Notes: a model not told the origin generated them from the letters alone. 64,000 nt of DNA from Carboxydothermus hydrogenoformans Z-2901 (GCF_000012865.1 NC_007503.1:2177001-2241000); one strand, 5' to 3'; positions 49,225 through 59,065 are shown, numbered from the stretch's first letter. Program-made: numbers and translations.

Positions 49225-50675
49225 TACTCTTCAAAGGTTATCGAATGGAGCATTTCCGCTTCATAATAGGCTTCCGCCGAACTATCTTCTACATGCTTGG
49301 GTAGAGGTGCTTCCTTTAAGAAATAATCATAAATTATACCATACTTTTCCTGGTCATCCCAGGTCACATCCACATCCAGCCACTTACCGTTAACGTAAAC
49401 CCTGTTCCAGGCATGGGGCTCACCATCACCGGTACCGATCACAATTTTAGTGGGAATTCCCGCTGCCCGAGCAATAGCTGCAAACAAGCGGCTGTAATCC
49501 TGGCAAACACCGGTACCGGAAGCCAAGGCTTCCGAAGCAGTTTTCTGAGGCACCACCCCAAGCCGGTAGCTGGTCCAATCATAAGCCAATGCCCTGGCTA
49601 CATAATCATGAATTGCCTTTACTTTCTCCAAATCACTGGTTAAGTCCTTGGTTAAATCGTAGGCAATTTGCCGAATTGTAGGATTATCGCTATCAACAAA
49701 ACCGGAAGGTAAAAGCGTCGACTTATCGGCAATACCGGTTACGTTTAATTTTATCACTTTTTCAATGTAAACACTGCTGCCCCACGACTGCTTGTAAAAT
49801 AGCAGGTAATAGCTGCCACTCCCGTACCGGAAATAAAGCTTCTCGCCACTTATATTGGAACTGTTAAACTCCTTTATTGCATATATTTTCCCGCTACCGG
49901 CTGGCTTATAGCCAAAGTCGGTACTAATCCCCGCTGGAATACCGCTAATTTGCAGGGTTCCAATTTCCTCTCCGGGTTTTAAATTAAGGGTATAGGTATT
50001 GACATCGGGATACTCGGAAAGCTTCCGGTAGTCAAAGCTTAAAACACTTCCCGGCTTTATCTCTTCTACCGGAGTATTCGAGCTATCCCGGCGAATAATT
50101 TTTAGGGATTTAACGGTGGCATTACCAAAGATATCAACAGCTTTAACCGTTACGGTATTTTCACCGGGATTAAGATTAACCTTAGCAACCGTCTGGTAAT
50201 ACCAAACCGGTGCCGCTAAAAGGTTTTTCCCGTTAACCTCTAACTTTGCTACCCGGGAAATATCCCAAGCAGTGATTTTTAAATCCGCCGTAGAATTAGT
50301 CACCACCGAAGGCGCTGTTACCATAAGCACCGGCGGAGTTTTATCCAGGTAAACAATATATACCCGGCGTAAGGTATACTTGCCTTTATGGTCAACCACT
50401 TTAACGGTAAAAATATTACTTCCGGCTTTTAAATTCACCTTTACCGATTTAACTATACTTTTCGTACCCGGCAAAGCATAATGGTTTTTATTAACCGTCA
50501 GATACTTTAAAGGATTCTGTCCGGAAGCCTTTGCGGTAATGGTTGCCGACGGGGAATAAACCACCTTTGGCGCCACAACAGTCAGGGTCGGGGTGTCCGC
50601 CGCTAACGAAACAGTGCTAAATACGGTAACCATTAAAAAGGCAAGTAGTACCAGTACTCCTAATTTTCTTCTCAC
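49224..50675 (-). CDS. Exported transglutaminase-like protein with Ig-like domains
   Basis: 483 residues from the second of two GTG codons (50675), placed well after AGGAGGG; the first GTG at 50678 is possible. The signal peptide is LGVLVLLAFLMVTVFSTVSL. Two Ig-like beta domains follow (about 25-220: LTVVAPKVVYSPSATI, then PPVLMVTAPSVVTNSTADLK). After a beta-rich section of unknown type, the C-terminal 140 residues hold a transglutaminase-like core: SGTGVCQDYSRLFAAIARAA (Cys), GEPHAWNRVYVNGKWLDVDV (His, Asp). It is surface-located, and a cross-linking or protease-like role at the wall is inferred. Confidence 0.85.
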   Translation of the reverse strand: MRRKLGVLVLLAFLMVTVFSTVSLAADTPTLTVVAPKVVYSPSATITAKASGQNPLKYLTVNKNHYALPGTKSIVKSVKVNLKAGSNIFTVKVVDHKGKYTLRRVYIVYLDKTPPVLMVTAPSVVTNSTADLKITAWDISRVAKLEVNGKNLLAAPVWYYQTVAKVNLNPGENTVTVKAVDIFGNATVKSLKIIRRDSSNTPVEEIKPGSVLSFDYRKLSEYPDVNTYTLNLKPGEEIGTLQISGIPAGISTDFGYKPAGSGKIYAIKEFNSSNISGEKLYFRYGSGSYYLLFYKQSWGSSVYIEKVIKLNVTGIADKSTLLPSGFVDSDNPTIRQIAYDLTKDLTSDLEKVKAIHDYVARALAYDWTSYRLGVVPQKTASEALASGTGVCQDYSRLFAAIARAAGIPTKIVIGTGDGEPHAWNRVYVNGKWLDVDVTWDDQEKYGIIYDYFLKEAPLPKHVEDSSAEAYYEAEMLHSITFEE

Positions 50676-50761
50676 CACCAACCCTCCTTTCGCAATTTTT
50701 TCTATTATCCTAAGTATATTATAATCTTTTTGACAATTTTCTGCAAAAAGACCCTCTCTCA

Positions 50762-50792
50762 AGGAAAAAAGCTGTAGAAAAAACTACAGCTT
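50762..50792 (-). terminator. Terminator after the NagB/Pgl-like remnant
   Basis: Minus strand: AAGCTGTAG pairs with CTACAGCTT around a 6-base loop (50769-50792), followed by TTTTTCC. Confidence 0.75.
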
Positions 50793-50937
50793 AAAACGCT
50801 TCTTTATCCACCCAAAGAGAGAAATTTTCTAAGTTTTTGAGAAAATTTGCCGGTTGATTTGCTTCCCCTGCTAAAAGCCTTTTCACCGCTTCCTTCTTCC
50901 TGCTTCCAGTAGCATTGTAAACGATTCTTCGGCTTAA
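50791..50937 (-). pseudogene. C-terminal fragment of a NagB/6-phosphogluconolactonase-family gene
   Basis: On the minus strand an open stretch reads RRIVYNATGSRKKEAVKRLL then AGEANQPANFLKNLENFSLW and VDKEAF, ending in a stop followed at once by a terminator. The pattern TG-x3-K-x-EAV-x-R-x-L-x-G, then NFSLWVDKEA, is typical of the last 45 residues of sugar-phosphate isomerases of the NagB/Pgl group. A stop lies just upstream and the rest of the gene is missing, so this is a relic. Confidence 0.5.
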
Positions 50938-51034
50938 TTATTTGCGAAACCTTTTAGTAAATTGACTTTAGTAAGAATTTTCAATACAATTAAACTATCA
51001 ATTGCATACAATATTCTTAAAAAGGAGGGTTTTC

Positions 51035-54000
51035 ATGTTAAAATTACAGAAGCTCCGTTTTCTGGCGACAGTCCTGGTCCTGGCTCTAATCTTTAGTTTT
51101 GTAAATCCAGGATTAGCCGCTATCTTTGCCAGCACGCCGAAAACGGTGGATTTACTGGAGGTCACCGACTTCCACGGTTATTTAAAGTACGACACAACTT
51201 TAAACGGCCAGCCTTTAGAGCAGAAAATCGCTGCAGTCTTAGCTAAAAAGCTAAAAGACATTAAAGCCTCAAACCCCAACACCGTCATTCTCTCCGGCGG
51301 TGATATGTTTCAGGGAACCCCCATTTCCAATGTCCTCAGGGGTAAGCCGGTAGTTGAGTTTATGAACAACGTCGGTTTTGACGCAATGACCCTGGGCAAC
51401 CACGAGTTTGACTGGGGGTTAGACGCGGTAATTGATTACAACACCAACACCATTAAAGGGGCAAAATTCCCGCTTTTAGCCGCTAATATCGTTTACAAAG
51501 CTGATAATACGCGGCCTCCCTTTTTCAAGCCTTACACTATCATTGACAAAAACGGCATTAAAATAGGGGTCATCGGTCTTGTCTCTACCGACTTTCCCAA
51601 CGTCATCATGCCCGCTTACATAGCACCCTTTAAAATCTTAGATCCAGTTACCACCGCCAACGCCTTAATTCCCGAGGTCAAAGCCGCCGGTGCTAACATA
51701 GTAGTGATCTTAGCCCACATGGGGGCGTTTGACTCCACCCTTACCAAAACCGATATCCCAGATAATGAGCTTATTAACCTTGCCAAAAACATTAACGGCG
51801 CCGATGTAATTTTTGGTGGCCATACCCATACCATTATCGCCGGCAAAGTAAACGGCATCCCGGTAGCTGTAGCCCAGAACAACGGTAAAGGCTTTGCCCG
51901 GGTAACCCTTACTTTAGATGAAAATAATAAAATAGTCGACAGCACCGTAAGTTTTGTAAGTATTGTCAATGACTACAACACCCAGACGCCGGTAATTGAC
52001 CCGGAAGTAAATGCTATCGTGGAAGCCGCCAAGGCAGAAGTTGGCCCCATGTTTTCCGAGGTAATCGGTAGAGCAGCTTTTGACCTGACCCGTACCCAAA
52101 GTGCCAGCCCCTTCGGCGACTCGCTTTTGGGTAACTGGGCCGCCGACGTTACCCGGAAAAAAGTAGGGGCCCAGATTGGCTTTGCCAACAACGGTGGACT
52201 TAGAACAGACTTAAAAGCAGGCAACATTACCGTGGGGGATATCTTTACTTTAATGCCCTTTGACAACACTATCTATAAACTGCAAATGAAAGGTTCCACC
52301 ATTAAAAAAGTTCTGGAACAAGCGGTCATGGATGGGGGCAAAGGTATTCAGGTAGCCGGACTTAAATTTGAATACCTGCCCACTCTTCCCAGCATGAGCC
52401 GGGTCACCAAGGTTACTCTGGAAGACGGCACACCCCTTGACGATAATGCTGTTTACACCGTCGCTACCAACAACTTTATGGCTACCGGCGGCGATAACTT
52501 CACCGCCTTTAAGGAAGCTGTTTCCGCCGAAGATACCTTTATCCTGGTCCGGGACGCTTTTATCGAGGACATCCGGAGTAAAGGTACCATTACCTCACAG
52601 ATCGACAACCGGATTAAACCGGCAACCGATATTTATAAAATTTCCATTTTAGCTACCTCGGATTTGCACGGAAATATTTTCCCGCTGGATTACTACCAAA
52701 ATATACCTTACGACCAGGGATTAGCCAAAGTTTATACTTATGTCAAACAAGTGCGGGCCCAGAATCCGGTAATTTTGGTGGACAACGGCGATACCATTCA
52801 GGGAACACCCTTAAACTACTATTTCAATATGATCGATACCGAATCGGAATATCCCATGATGAAAGCCATGGGCTATATGGGCTATGATGCCTGGACCCTG
52901 GGCAACCACGAGTTTAACTTTGGGCTCAACACCTTAAACCGCATTATTTTGGATGCCACCAATGAAGGAATAGCAGTCTTATCGGCCAATATCGTCTGGG
53001 CCAAAGACGGACGGACTTATGTCCGCCCTTATATCATTAAACCGGTTAACACCCCCTTTGGTACAGTAAAAGTGGGTATTCTTGGCCTTACCACCAAGAC
53101 GATCCCCAGCTGGGAAAACCCGGCTAACTACAAAGGTCTTGAATTTAAAGACCCCATTGAAACCGCTAAGTACTGGATACCCAGGATGAAAGCCCAGGGA
53201 GCCGATTACATTATCGTCACCTTCCACTCCGGGGAAGAATCGGCTACCGATGTCATCCCGGAAAACCAAGTTAAAGCTCTGGCTACCAGCGTCGATGGCA
53301 TCAACGCCATCGTTGCCGGTCACACCCACCGGAATATCGGCATGAATATTTACACCAGCCCCTCGGGTAACAGGGTAATTGTTACCCAGCCCGACCGCTG
53401 GGGTCGCTATGTTTCCCATATTGACCTTATTTTTGTTAAAGATAGCAACGGGAACTATAAATTTGCCGGCACCACTTCCAAAACCGTAAAGATGGACGCC
53501 AACTACCCTGCCGACCAGGAACTTTTAGCCGTAATGCAACCCTACCAGGATAAGGTATTAGCTTACACCGGCACCAAGATTGGGACTGCTGCCGGCGATT
53601 TCCTGGCTACCGGCATCACTACCCAGGATACGGCTTTAATGGACCTGGTAAATGAAGTGCAGCGGTATTATGCCAAGGCAGATCTTTCCATCGCCGCACC
53701 TCTTAGCACCACTGCTAAGATTTACAAAGGGGATATCACCATTCAAGATATCATGTCGCTCTATATCTATGAAAACTTCCTCTACGGTATCAAGATGACC
53801 GGAAAGCAATTAAAAGACTGGCTGGAATGGTCGGCCCGTTATTATAAACAAGTAACAAGTCCTACCGATCCGGTGGTAAAAGACCCGGTTTACAATATCC
53901 CGGACTACAATTTAGATATGCTCCATGGAGCAACTTATACCATCGACCTTACCGCTCCGGTGGGACAAAGAATTAAAAATCTTAAAGTTAACGGCAAGCT

Positions 54001-54682
54001 CGTCAAAGATACCGATGTCTTTAAAGTCGCCATCAACAACTACCGGTTTAACGGTGGTGGAGGATTTATGGCGGCAGCCGGTATCAGTAACACCGACCCC
54101 AGCATAGTTTATTTTGACTCGGCCAAGGAAATGGGTGACGACGGACAAATTAGAAGCTTAATCATTCGCTATATCCAGGAAAAAGGTACGATCGTCCCGA
54201 AAGTCGATAACAACTGGCGAATTTCTACCACACCGGTAGAACAGGAAAAAGATGTCGAAATTAAACCGACCCCTAACCCAGCACCGGCACCCCAGTACGC
54301 GGTGGTAATAAACTTAAGAGCATACGTCAAAGCCAATCCTTCTGCCTCTGCCCCTACCGTAGCGGTAGTTAGCGGCGGCAGCAGGTATCAAATCGTAGTT
54401 AAAGATGGTTCCTGGTACAAAGTAAAAGTAGGCTCCATCTTCGGCTACATTAACGCCAAAGATGTCCTGGTAACCACCCAGCCCGAGAAAATCGTGGTTT
54501 ATAAAAAAGTAAAAGTAACCTCTAAATCCGGCGCCTATATCCGGGATAAAGCAGTAGACGGCAAAGTCATCGCCACCGTCCGTTACGGTACCACTTTGGA
54601 AGTTATAGGTTTTGCCGGAAACCGCTACAAAGTAAAATACGGTAACAAAACCGGCTACATCTGGGAAAAACTTGTAAGCTAA
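51035..54682 (+). CDS. Exported double 5'-nucleotidase / metallophosphoesterase with SH3 domains
   Basis: 1215 residues from the ATG at 51035, preceded by AAAAAGGAGGG. The signal peptide FLATVLVLALIFSFVNPGLA leads to two full units of metallophosphatase plus 5'-nucleotidase C-domain. Unit 1 (about 40-540): EVTDFHGYL, SGGDMFQGT, TLGNHEFDWG, GGHTHTI, then ATNNFMATGGDNF. Unit 2 (about 555-1090): ATSDLHGNIF, DNGDTIQGTP, TLGNHEFNFG, AGHTHRNIG, then AINNYRFNGGGGF. Two SH3 domains follow (about 1110-1215). Enzymes of this type hydrolyse nucleotides and cyclic nucleotides outside the cell for phosphate and nucleoside supply; SH3 domains likely hold it to the wall. Confidence 0.92.
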   Translation: MLKLQKLRFLATVLVLALIFSFVNPGLAAIFASTPKTVDLLEVTDFHGYLKYDTTLNGQPLEQKIAAVLAKKLKDIKASNPNTVILSGGDMFQGTPISNVLRGKPVVEFMNNVGFDAMTLGNHEFDWGLDAVIDYNTNTIKGAKFPLLAANIVYKADNTRPPFFKPYTIIDKNGIKIGVIGLVSTDFPNVIMPAYIAPFKILDPVTTANALIPEVKAAGANIVVILAHMGAFDSTLTKTDIPDNELINLAKNINGADVIFGGHTHTIIAGKVNGIPVAVAQNNGKGFARVTLTLDENNKIVDSTVSFVSIVNDYNTQTPVIDPEVNAIVEAAKAEVGPMFSEVIGRAAFDLTRTQSASPFGDSLLGNWAADVTRKKVGAQIGFANNGGLRTDLKAGNITVGDIFTLMPFDNTIYKLQMKGSTIKKVLEQAVMDGGKGIQVAGLKFEYLPTLPSMSRVTKVTLEDGTPLDDNAVYTVATNNFMATGGDNFTAFKEAVSAEDTFILVRDAFIEDIRSKGTITSQIDNRIKPATDIYKISILATSDLHGNIFPLDYYQNIPYDQGLAKVYTYVKQVRAQNPVILVDNGDTIQGTPLNYYFNMIDTESEYPMMKAMGYMGYDAWTLGNHEFNFGLNTLNRIILDATNEGIAVLSANIVWAKDGRTYVRPYIIKPVNTPFGTVKVGILGLTTKTIPSWENPANYKGLEFKDPIETAKYWIPRMKAQGADYIIVTFHSGEESATDVIPENQVKALATSVDGINAIVAGHTHRNIGMNIYTSPSGNRVIVTQPDRWGRYVSHIDLIFVKDSNGNYKFAGTTSKTVKMDANYPADQELLAVMQPYQDKVLAYTGTKIGTAAGDFLATGITTQDTALMDLVNEVQRYYAKADLSIAAPLSTTAKIYKGDITIQDIMSLYIYENFLYGIKMTGKQLKDWLEWSARYYKQVTSPTDPVVKDPVYNIPDYNLDMLHGATYTIDLTAPVGQRIKNLKVNGKLVKDTDVFKVAINNYRFNGGGGFMAAAGISNTDPSIVYFDSAKEMGDDGQIRSLIIRYIQEKGTIVPKVDNNWRISTTPVEQEKDVEIKPTPNPAPAPQYAVVINLRAYVKANPSASAPTVAVVSGGSRYQIVVKDGSWYKVKVGSIFGYINAKDVLVTTQPEKIVVYKKVKVTSKSGAYIRDKAVDGKVIATVRYGTTLEVIGFAGNRYKVKYGNKTGYIWEKLVS

Positions 54683-54694
54683 GCGCTTAAAGCA

Positions 54695-54732
54695 TTAACG
54701 CCTCTGGTCAAGGCTAAGGCCAGAGGCGTTAA
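54695..54732. terminator. Bidirectional terminator after the nucleotidase gene
   Basis: TTAACGCCTCTGG (54695-54707) pairs with CCAGAGGCGTTAA (54720-54732), a 13-bp stem between convergent genes. Plus-strand sequence after it is AT-rich but not a T run. Confidence 0.85.
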
Positions 54733-54737
54733 TATAG

Positions 54738-55979
54738 CTATAGCTTATATTTCCCTATTTCCTGATTTAGTTCCTCTACTACCCTGCCCAATTCCGTTAT
54801 ATTCGCTCCCACTTCTTCCACCATAGCGGTGGTTTCCTCAACGAATGAAGACGTTTCCACCGCTGTGTTCGCTAAATGGGTAGCCATATTTTGCATTTGC
54901 CCGGTTCTCTCACTGATTATTTCCGCTCCATGCCTTAATTCTTTGGCTTTTTCCGAAAATTCCCGGTAGTTTTCGGCGGTTTGTCTGACCACTTCCCCGG
55001 CCTTGCTGGCGTCTTTGCCAACCTCCTGCAACTGCCGGTGTATGTTTAAAAGTTCCTCCTTTATCTCATTTGCCTTGTTTCTTGTACTGTCGGCCAGTTT
55101 CTTGACTTCCTGCGCCACCACCGCAAACCCCCTGCCGGCTTCTCCGGCTCTCGCCGCTTCAATGGCAGCGTTTAGCGATAGCAGGTTGGTTTGCTCGGCT
55201 ATTTCGGTAATGAATTCGGCCACTTCCATTAAAGCGTTGCTGGTTTGAGCCGCTCTGTTCACCTTGGTTATGAGTTCTTCGATCCTCTTAACGGTTTCCT
55301 CGCTGGTTTGCCGCCCCTCTTCGGATTTTTTCTGAATATAGCCTGTTTCTTTAACCGCCTGATTGATTAATACCGCCAGATTCTCGGCGGTTTCTTTCAA
55401 CTGTTCGGCAATGCTGGTTACGTTGTTAACCAGTTCCGCTTCCCGGATTACTCCGGTGTTGATTTGTTCCACCGCCCCCAGTATGCCTTCCATACTGCTG
55501 TTAAGTTTCTGGGTTTCCTGCTGCATTAACGATAATATGCTTTTATTTCTGCTAATCATGGTGTTGTAAGCCTTAACTAAATCGTCCAGTTCATCCCTGC
55601 CAAACATAGCTTTCCTTTGAAAAGCGTCAGCGGTTAAATCCCCTGAACTGATTACATCACAGTATTTGGTTAGCCGTTTAATAGGCTCAAACAAATCCTT
55701 GATAATTTGCCGGCTAAAAAAGATCAAAGCTCCCAGCATCGGAATAAACATGGCAACCATAAGCAGAAGTACGTTGTGAGTTGCTTTTTTGGCCGCACCG
55801 TGTAAAACTGCAAGGTTTCCGTGGCTACCAAACTGGTTAACGGCATTTACCAGCCCAAAAAAGATAACATACCCGAAAGCTATACCCACGAAGATGATGG
55901 CAAAGATACTGCCAAAGGCGATAAAATATTTTGTCTTTAAAGATAGATAGATATCACGAATGTTTGTAATCCGCGTCAA
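54738..55979 (-). CDS. Methyl-accepting chemotaxis protein without a large sensor domain
   Basis: 413 residues. Two membrane helices at about 18-42 and 68-90 enclose only about 25 exposed residues, so no ligand domain. HAMP follows at about 92-145. The signalling domain holds the classical tip [20 protein letters not shown] and [19 protein letters not shown]. It lacks a clear pentapeptide for CheR/CheB. Such receptors sense membrane state or internal signals. No che genes are near. A Spo0A-box-like TTGTCGAAAA lies about 105 bases upstream. Confidence 0.9.
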   Translation of the reverse strand: MTRITNIRDIYLSLKTKYFIAFGSIFAIIFVGIAFGYVIFFGLVNAVNQFGSHGNLAVLHGAAKKATHNVLLLMVAMFIPMLGALIFFSRQIIKDLFEPIKRLTKYCDVISSGDLTADAFQRKAMFGRDELDDLVKAYNTMISRNKSILSLMQQETQKLNSSMEGILGAVEQINTGVIREAELVNNVTSIAEQLKETAENLAVLINQAVKETGYIQKKSEEGRQTSEETVKRIEELITKVNRAAQTSNALMEVAEFITEIAEQTNLLSLNAAIEAARAGEAGRGFAVVAQEVKKLADSTRNKANEIKEELLNIHRQLQEVGKDASKAGEVVRQTAENYREFSEKAKELRHGAEIISERTGQMQNMATHLANTAVETSSFVEETTAMVEEVGANITELGRVVEELNQEIGKYKL

Positions 55980-56291
55980 CTTTTATACCTCCTTTAAGTC
56001 TTAAAATATTTTATTAAATTAGCAAAATAAAGGAACATTTTCACAAAAAAATTGAAAAAAAAATACTTTTCTGCTTAAAATTTTTCGACAAGAATTAAAC
56101 TTCTCCTGCAATACTTTTTAAAATTTTCGTTTTAATTGAAAAATTAGTAACGTAATTGAGGCCTTTACCCATCCTACTTATACAAGGCGATAATTTTAGA
56201 CACCTTCCCATCGCAGCTATCTTAAAACCGCTTTAAATTGTTAAGAAAATATGATAGGATTATACCAAAAGCATAAAAGGAGCGATCAAAA
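55980..56291. other. AT-rich divergent promoter region
   Basis: This 312-base gap separates the chemoreceptor and the coiled-coil gene. It holds a Spo0A-box-like TTCGACAA (56084-56091, reading TTGTCGAA on the minus strand). A conventional coding or RNA element was not seen. Confidence 0.5.
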
Positions 56292-56759
56292 ATGCCCGAC
56301 GACCGTCTGGATGAAATTAAAATCCAGATAAATCAAATGTCTTCAATGTTAGCCGAACTTATTCATATGGTCGGCCGTACTAACGGTGCTGTTGAAGAAC
56401 TACGAAGCGACATAAACGAAATGAGAAAAGAAATTAATGAATTAAGAGCTGAAGTGAACGAATTAAGAGCTGAAGTAAACGGATTAAAAGCTGAAACGAA
56501 TGAATTAAGAGCTGAAATGAGCGAATTAAAAGCTGAAGTGAACGGATTAAGAACTGAAATGAATGAATTAAGAACTGAAATGAACGAGATGAAAAATAAA
56601 ATTACTACTATGGAAGATAAAATCGCAGCTATGGAAAAAGATATTGCTGAAATCAAGGCCACCCTTCGCGAGCACACCGAAAAACTTGATTTTGCTATGT
56701 TTAAACTAATCAATCACGAAGAACAACTTTTTGCCATGAAGCGAACAAATTGGAAATAG
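56292..56759 (+). CDS. Coiled-coil protein with 21-base tandem DNA repeats
   Basis: 155 residues. Residues 35-105 are a run of heptads of the type ELRAEVN / GLKAETN / ELRTEMN, coded by repeated 21-base units. This forms a continuous left-handed coiled coil. The ends are also helical. There is no signal, no membrane segment and no known domain. The length can change by slippage between units. The ribosome site AAAGGAGCGAT is strong. The function is unknown; a spacer or scaffold in a complex is likely. Confidence 0.75.
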   Translation: MPDDRLDEIKIQINQMSSMLAELIHMVGRTNGAVEELRSDINEMRKEINELRAEVNELRAEVNGLKAETNELRAEMSELKAEVNGLRTEMNELRTEMNEMKNKITTMEDKIAAMEKDIAEIKATLREHTEKLDFAMFKLINHEEQLFAMKRTNWK

Positions 56760-56810
56760 GCCAGCTTGTGCATAAAATTCTTAATCCTAAGAAATTAAGG
56801 TTACCCGCAC

Positions 56811-56843
56811 AAAAATCCCCGGCCTTTTAAGCCGAGGATTTTT
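56811..56843. terminator. Bidirectional terminator between the coiled-coil and protease genes
   Basis: AAAAATCCCCGGC and GCCGAGGATTTTT form a stem with one mismatch or bulge (56811-56843), with T or A runs at both ends. Confidence 0.85.
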
Positions 56844-56855
56844 ACTGGTTATTAA

Positions 56856-58271
56856 TCAATACCATTTTTCACTAAAATCGTTAAAACCGCTTACCGCCTC
56901 GTAAAAATACCAGTCAACGGTATACTTGCCATTATTGGGAGTTATATATTTTGCCGGTACCAAATTTTCGGCAGGCATTTGGTCAAGGTCCTCATACACC
57001 CTGAACCAAACATGAAAAGCTGGGATCCCCAAATAATTAGAAAACTTTTCGGTTAATGTTCGGGCCAAAATGCTCCAATCATTATTAAAATCTGCATTTA
57101 CCTGATGATTTAGATAAATTTTTAAAAATTGCTGGTAATTAACAACAACGTCAATTCCGTAATGAACAGCGCCAGTATTCTCATCTACCCAGGTGCCATT
57201 TTCATACGTAACCCTGCCAAAATTTGTTGAACCAATTATTAAAGGATTTAAATAATCGTAATTCCCTTCATTTAAAGTTTTGACCAGCTCATCAATCCCT
57301 GCCTGAAAAGTTTCATCACTAAAGACTTCCGCTAACGGAGCATTGACCACAAAAGCGGTATTCATATTCTGCACAACCGTATTATAGGAAATAGCAAAAT
57401 TCAGCCCTTCGCTTCCATTGAGCTTCATGTTGATTATGCCTATTACTTCGCCCTTCATATTGAAAAGTGGCCCGCCGCTATTGCCCGGGTTAACCGGAGC
57501 AGTGATTTGCAGGTAAGATTTGCCGTCTATTTCCCGATTATTGCTGCTAACTATGCCGCTTGCCATACTCCAGCTTAAACCCTGAGGATTACCAATGGTA
57601 AAGACTTGTTCCCCCACCTCGGGAAGTTTGGTAGTTAACGCCACCGGTTTTACATTTCGGGCATTGATTTTAATTATGGCCCAATCATTTTCCGGATCAT
57701 ATCTTTCTAAACTGACAACTTCATATTGGGTTCCATTGGCTAAGGTAACATAGGCTTGCTTTTCTCCTTTAATAACGTGATAGCAGGTTAAAATCCGTCC
57801 GTCGGAAGAAATAATAAAGCCGCTACCCAGGCCTGAACCGGTAGTGATCAAAACAGTACTATCCTTTAATTCTTTAAAAAGCTGGGTTAAAGTTTTAGGC
57901 TTAACCTGGATTTTTATGGATTTATAGGCTGCAGCTTTTTTGCTGTCGTAAACTTTTAGCTTAATTGTGAAATATGTATCACCGGTAACCTTAGGGGCTG
58001 TCCAGGTAACTTTTGCCGCCCTGGTACTGCTGAACTTTCCTTTATCCGAGCTGCTACCGCTTACCGTCCATTCATAATAAACTTTATCCTTATTTTTATC
58101 ATAGGCTTTGGCAGACAAGGTGATGCTTTCTCCGGAAGTGACTACCGTTTTGCTGGCAGAAATAGTTAGTATTTGGGGCGGATAGTTTACTGTTTTAGCC
58201 AAAACTGGGCGATAATTAAAAAGAACCAGACTTAATAAAAAAACAACGATAAATTTTCCCAGGGATTTCAT
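56856..58271 (-). CDS. Exported S1C serine protease (HtrA/DegP-like) without PDZ, with N-terminal Ig-like domain
   Basis: 471 residues from the ATG at 58271, preceded by GAGAGGG. The signal peptide is FIVVFLLSLVLFNYRPVLA. Residues about 28-120 are a beta-sandwich of PKD/Ig type (PPQILTISASKTVVTSGESI, then TYFTIKLKVYDSK). The trypsin-like domain follows with His in LTCYHVIKG, Asp in PENDWAIIKI and Ser in NPGNSGGPLFN. No PDZ is visible; the last 140 residues are of unknown type. It is likely a surface quality-control or processing protease. Confidence 0.88.
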   Translation of the reverse strand: MKSLGKFIVVFLLSLVLFNYRPVLAKTVNYPPQILTISASKTVVTSGESITLSAKAYDKNKDKVYYEWTVSGSSSDKGKFSSTRAAKVTWTAPKVTGDTYFTIKLKVYDSKKAAAYKSIKIQVKPKTLTQLFKELKDSTVLITTGSGLGSGFIISSDGRILTCYHVIKGEKQAYVTLANGTQYEVVSLERYDPENDWAIIKINARNVKPVALTTKLPEVGEQVFTIGNPQGLSWSMASGIVSSNNREIDGKSYLQITAPVNPGNSGGPLFNMKGEVIGIINMKLNGSEGLNFAISYNTVVQNMNTAFVVNAPLAEVFSDETFQAGIDELVKTLNEGNYDYLNPLIIGSTNFGRVTYENGTWVDENTGAVHYGIDVVVNYQQFLKIYLNHQVNADFNNDWSILARTLTEKFSNYLGIPAFHVWFRVYEDLDQMPAENLVPAKYITPNNGKYTVDWYFYEAVSGFNDFSEKWY

Positions 58272-58376
58272 CTTTACCCTCTCTTTCTTTAAAATGCTTT
58301 TTTTCTTTATCATTCTCTAAAGTTAGAAAAATTCCTGCACCTTTTAAACAAAAAAGGCCAGGGACTTTTTTCAAGT

Positions 58377-58868
58377 TTAAAGATAAGTTTTAACGGCAAT
58401 GTTCCTGCCAGTGTTAGTTTTGAAATTTTTTTCGATTATCTTTTTCACGTTTTCTTTATTTTTATCTAACCCATCTTCCTCGATGTTTACCAGAAGGTCA
58501 GCTTCCCAGATGATCTGAAAATCAAGTCCATCATTTTTTTCTGCGGTATGATGGCCCCCTATGATATAGCAAACCCTTTCAATAATGCTTTTATCTTCGT
58601 TATTTTTAACCATTATTTCCCTGGCAATTGGCGGCCCTTCTATTTCCTGGTATTTACCGGCAGAAGAATTGTATTTCTGTTCGGCAACAATAATGCCGAT
58701 ATCGTGAAGAATAGCAGTTATAGTAATGATTTTCTTTAAATCACCTTCAATATTTTCCCCTTCCATTATTCTTTCCGCATAATTAAGTACTTTTAGGGCG
58801 TGGTTAATACGCCTTGTATCATCCCCAAAATAGTTCTTCATCGCTTCAATATACTTTTCCTTGTACAT
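58377..58868 (-). CDS. HD-domain phosphohydrolase, small
   Basis: 163 residues. HD pattern: H in RRINHALKV, HD in ILHDIGIIV, then GGHHTAEK and WEADLLVNI. This is the set expected for a metal-dependent phosphohydrolase of the HD superfamily. The substrate is unknown. It may be transcribed from its own start, as a sharp gap (58272-58376) without a clear terminator lies downstream. Confidence 0.85.
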   Translation of the reverse strand: MYKEKYIEAMKNYFGDDTRRINHALKVLNYAERIMEGENIEGDLKKIITITAILHDIGIIVAEQKYNSSAGKYQEIEGPPIAREIMVKNNEDKSIIERVCYIIGGHHTAEKNDGLDFQIIWEADLLVNIEEDGLDKNKENVKKIIEKNFKTNTGRNIAVKTYL

Positions 58869-59065
58869 ATTATTTCATCCCCCTTTATCCCGGTCGTCCA
58901 TACCGTAAAAATTACGCCATTGGGGTTGGCATTTATATACTTGTCCTCTCAATCTATATTTCTATAATAACCTTATCCGCCGCTATTGTACAGACAAAAC
59001 TGCTTTTCCTTTTATCCTGCTGAGGATATCTAAACAATTAATCTTTTTAACTCATCAAAAGGCAA

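Noticed and set aside
53925-54148. Overlapping ORFs within the double nucleotidase gene
   Set aside because: All sit inside conserved 5'-nucleotidase motifs on the plus strand and are frame shadows.
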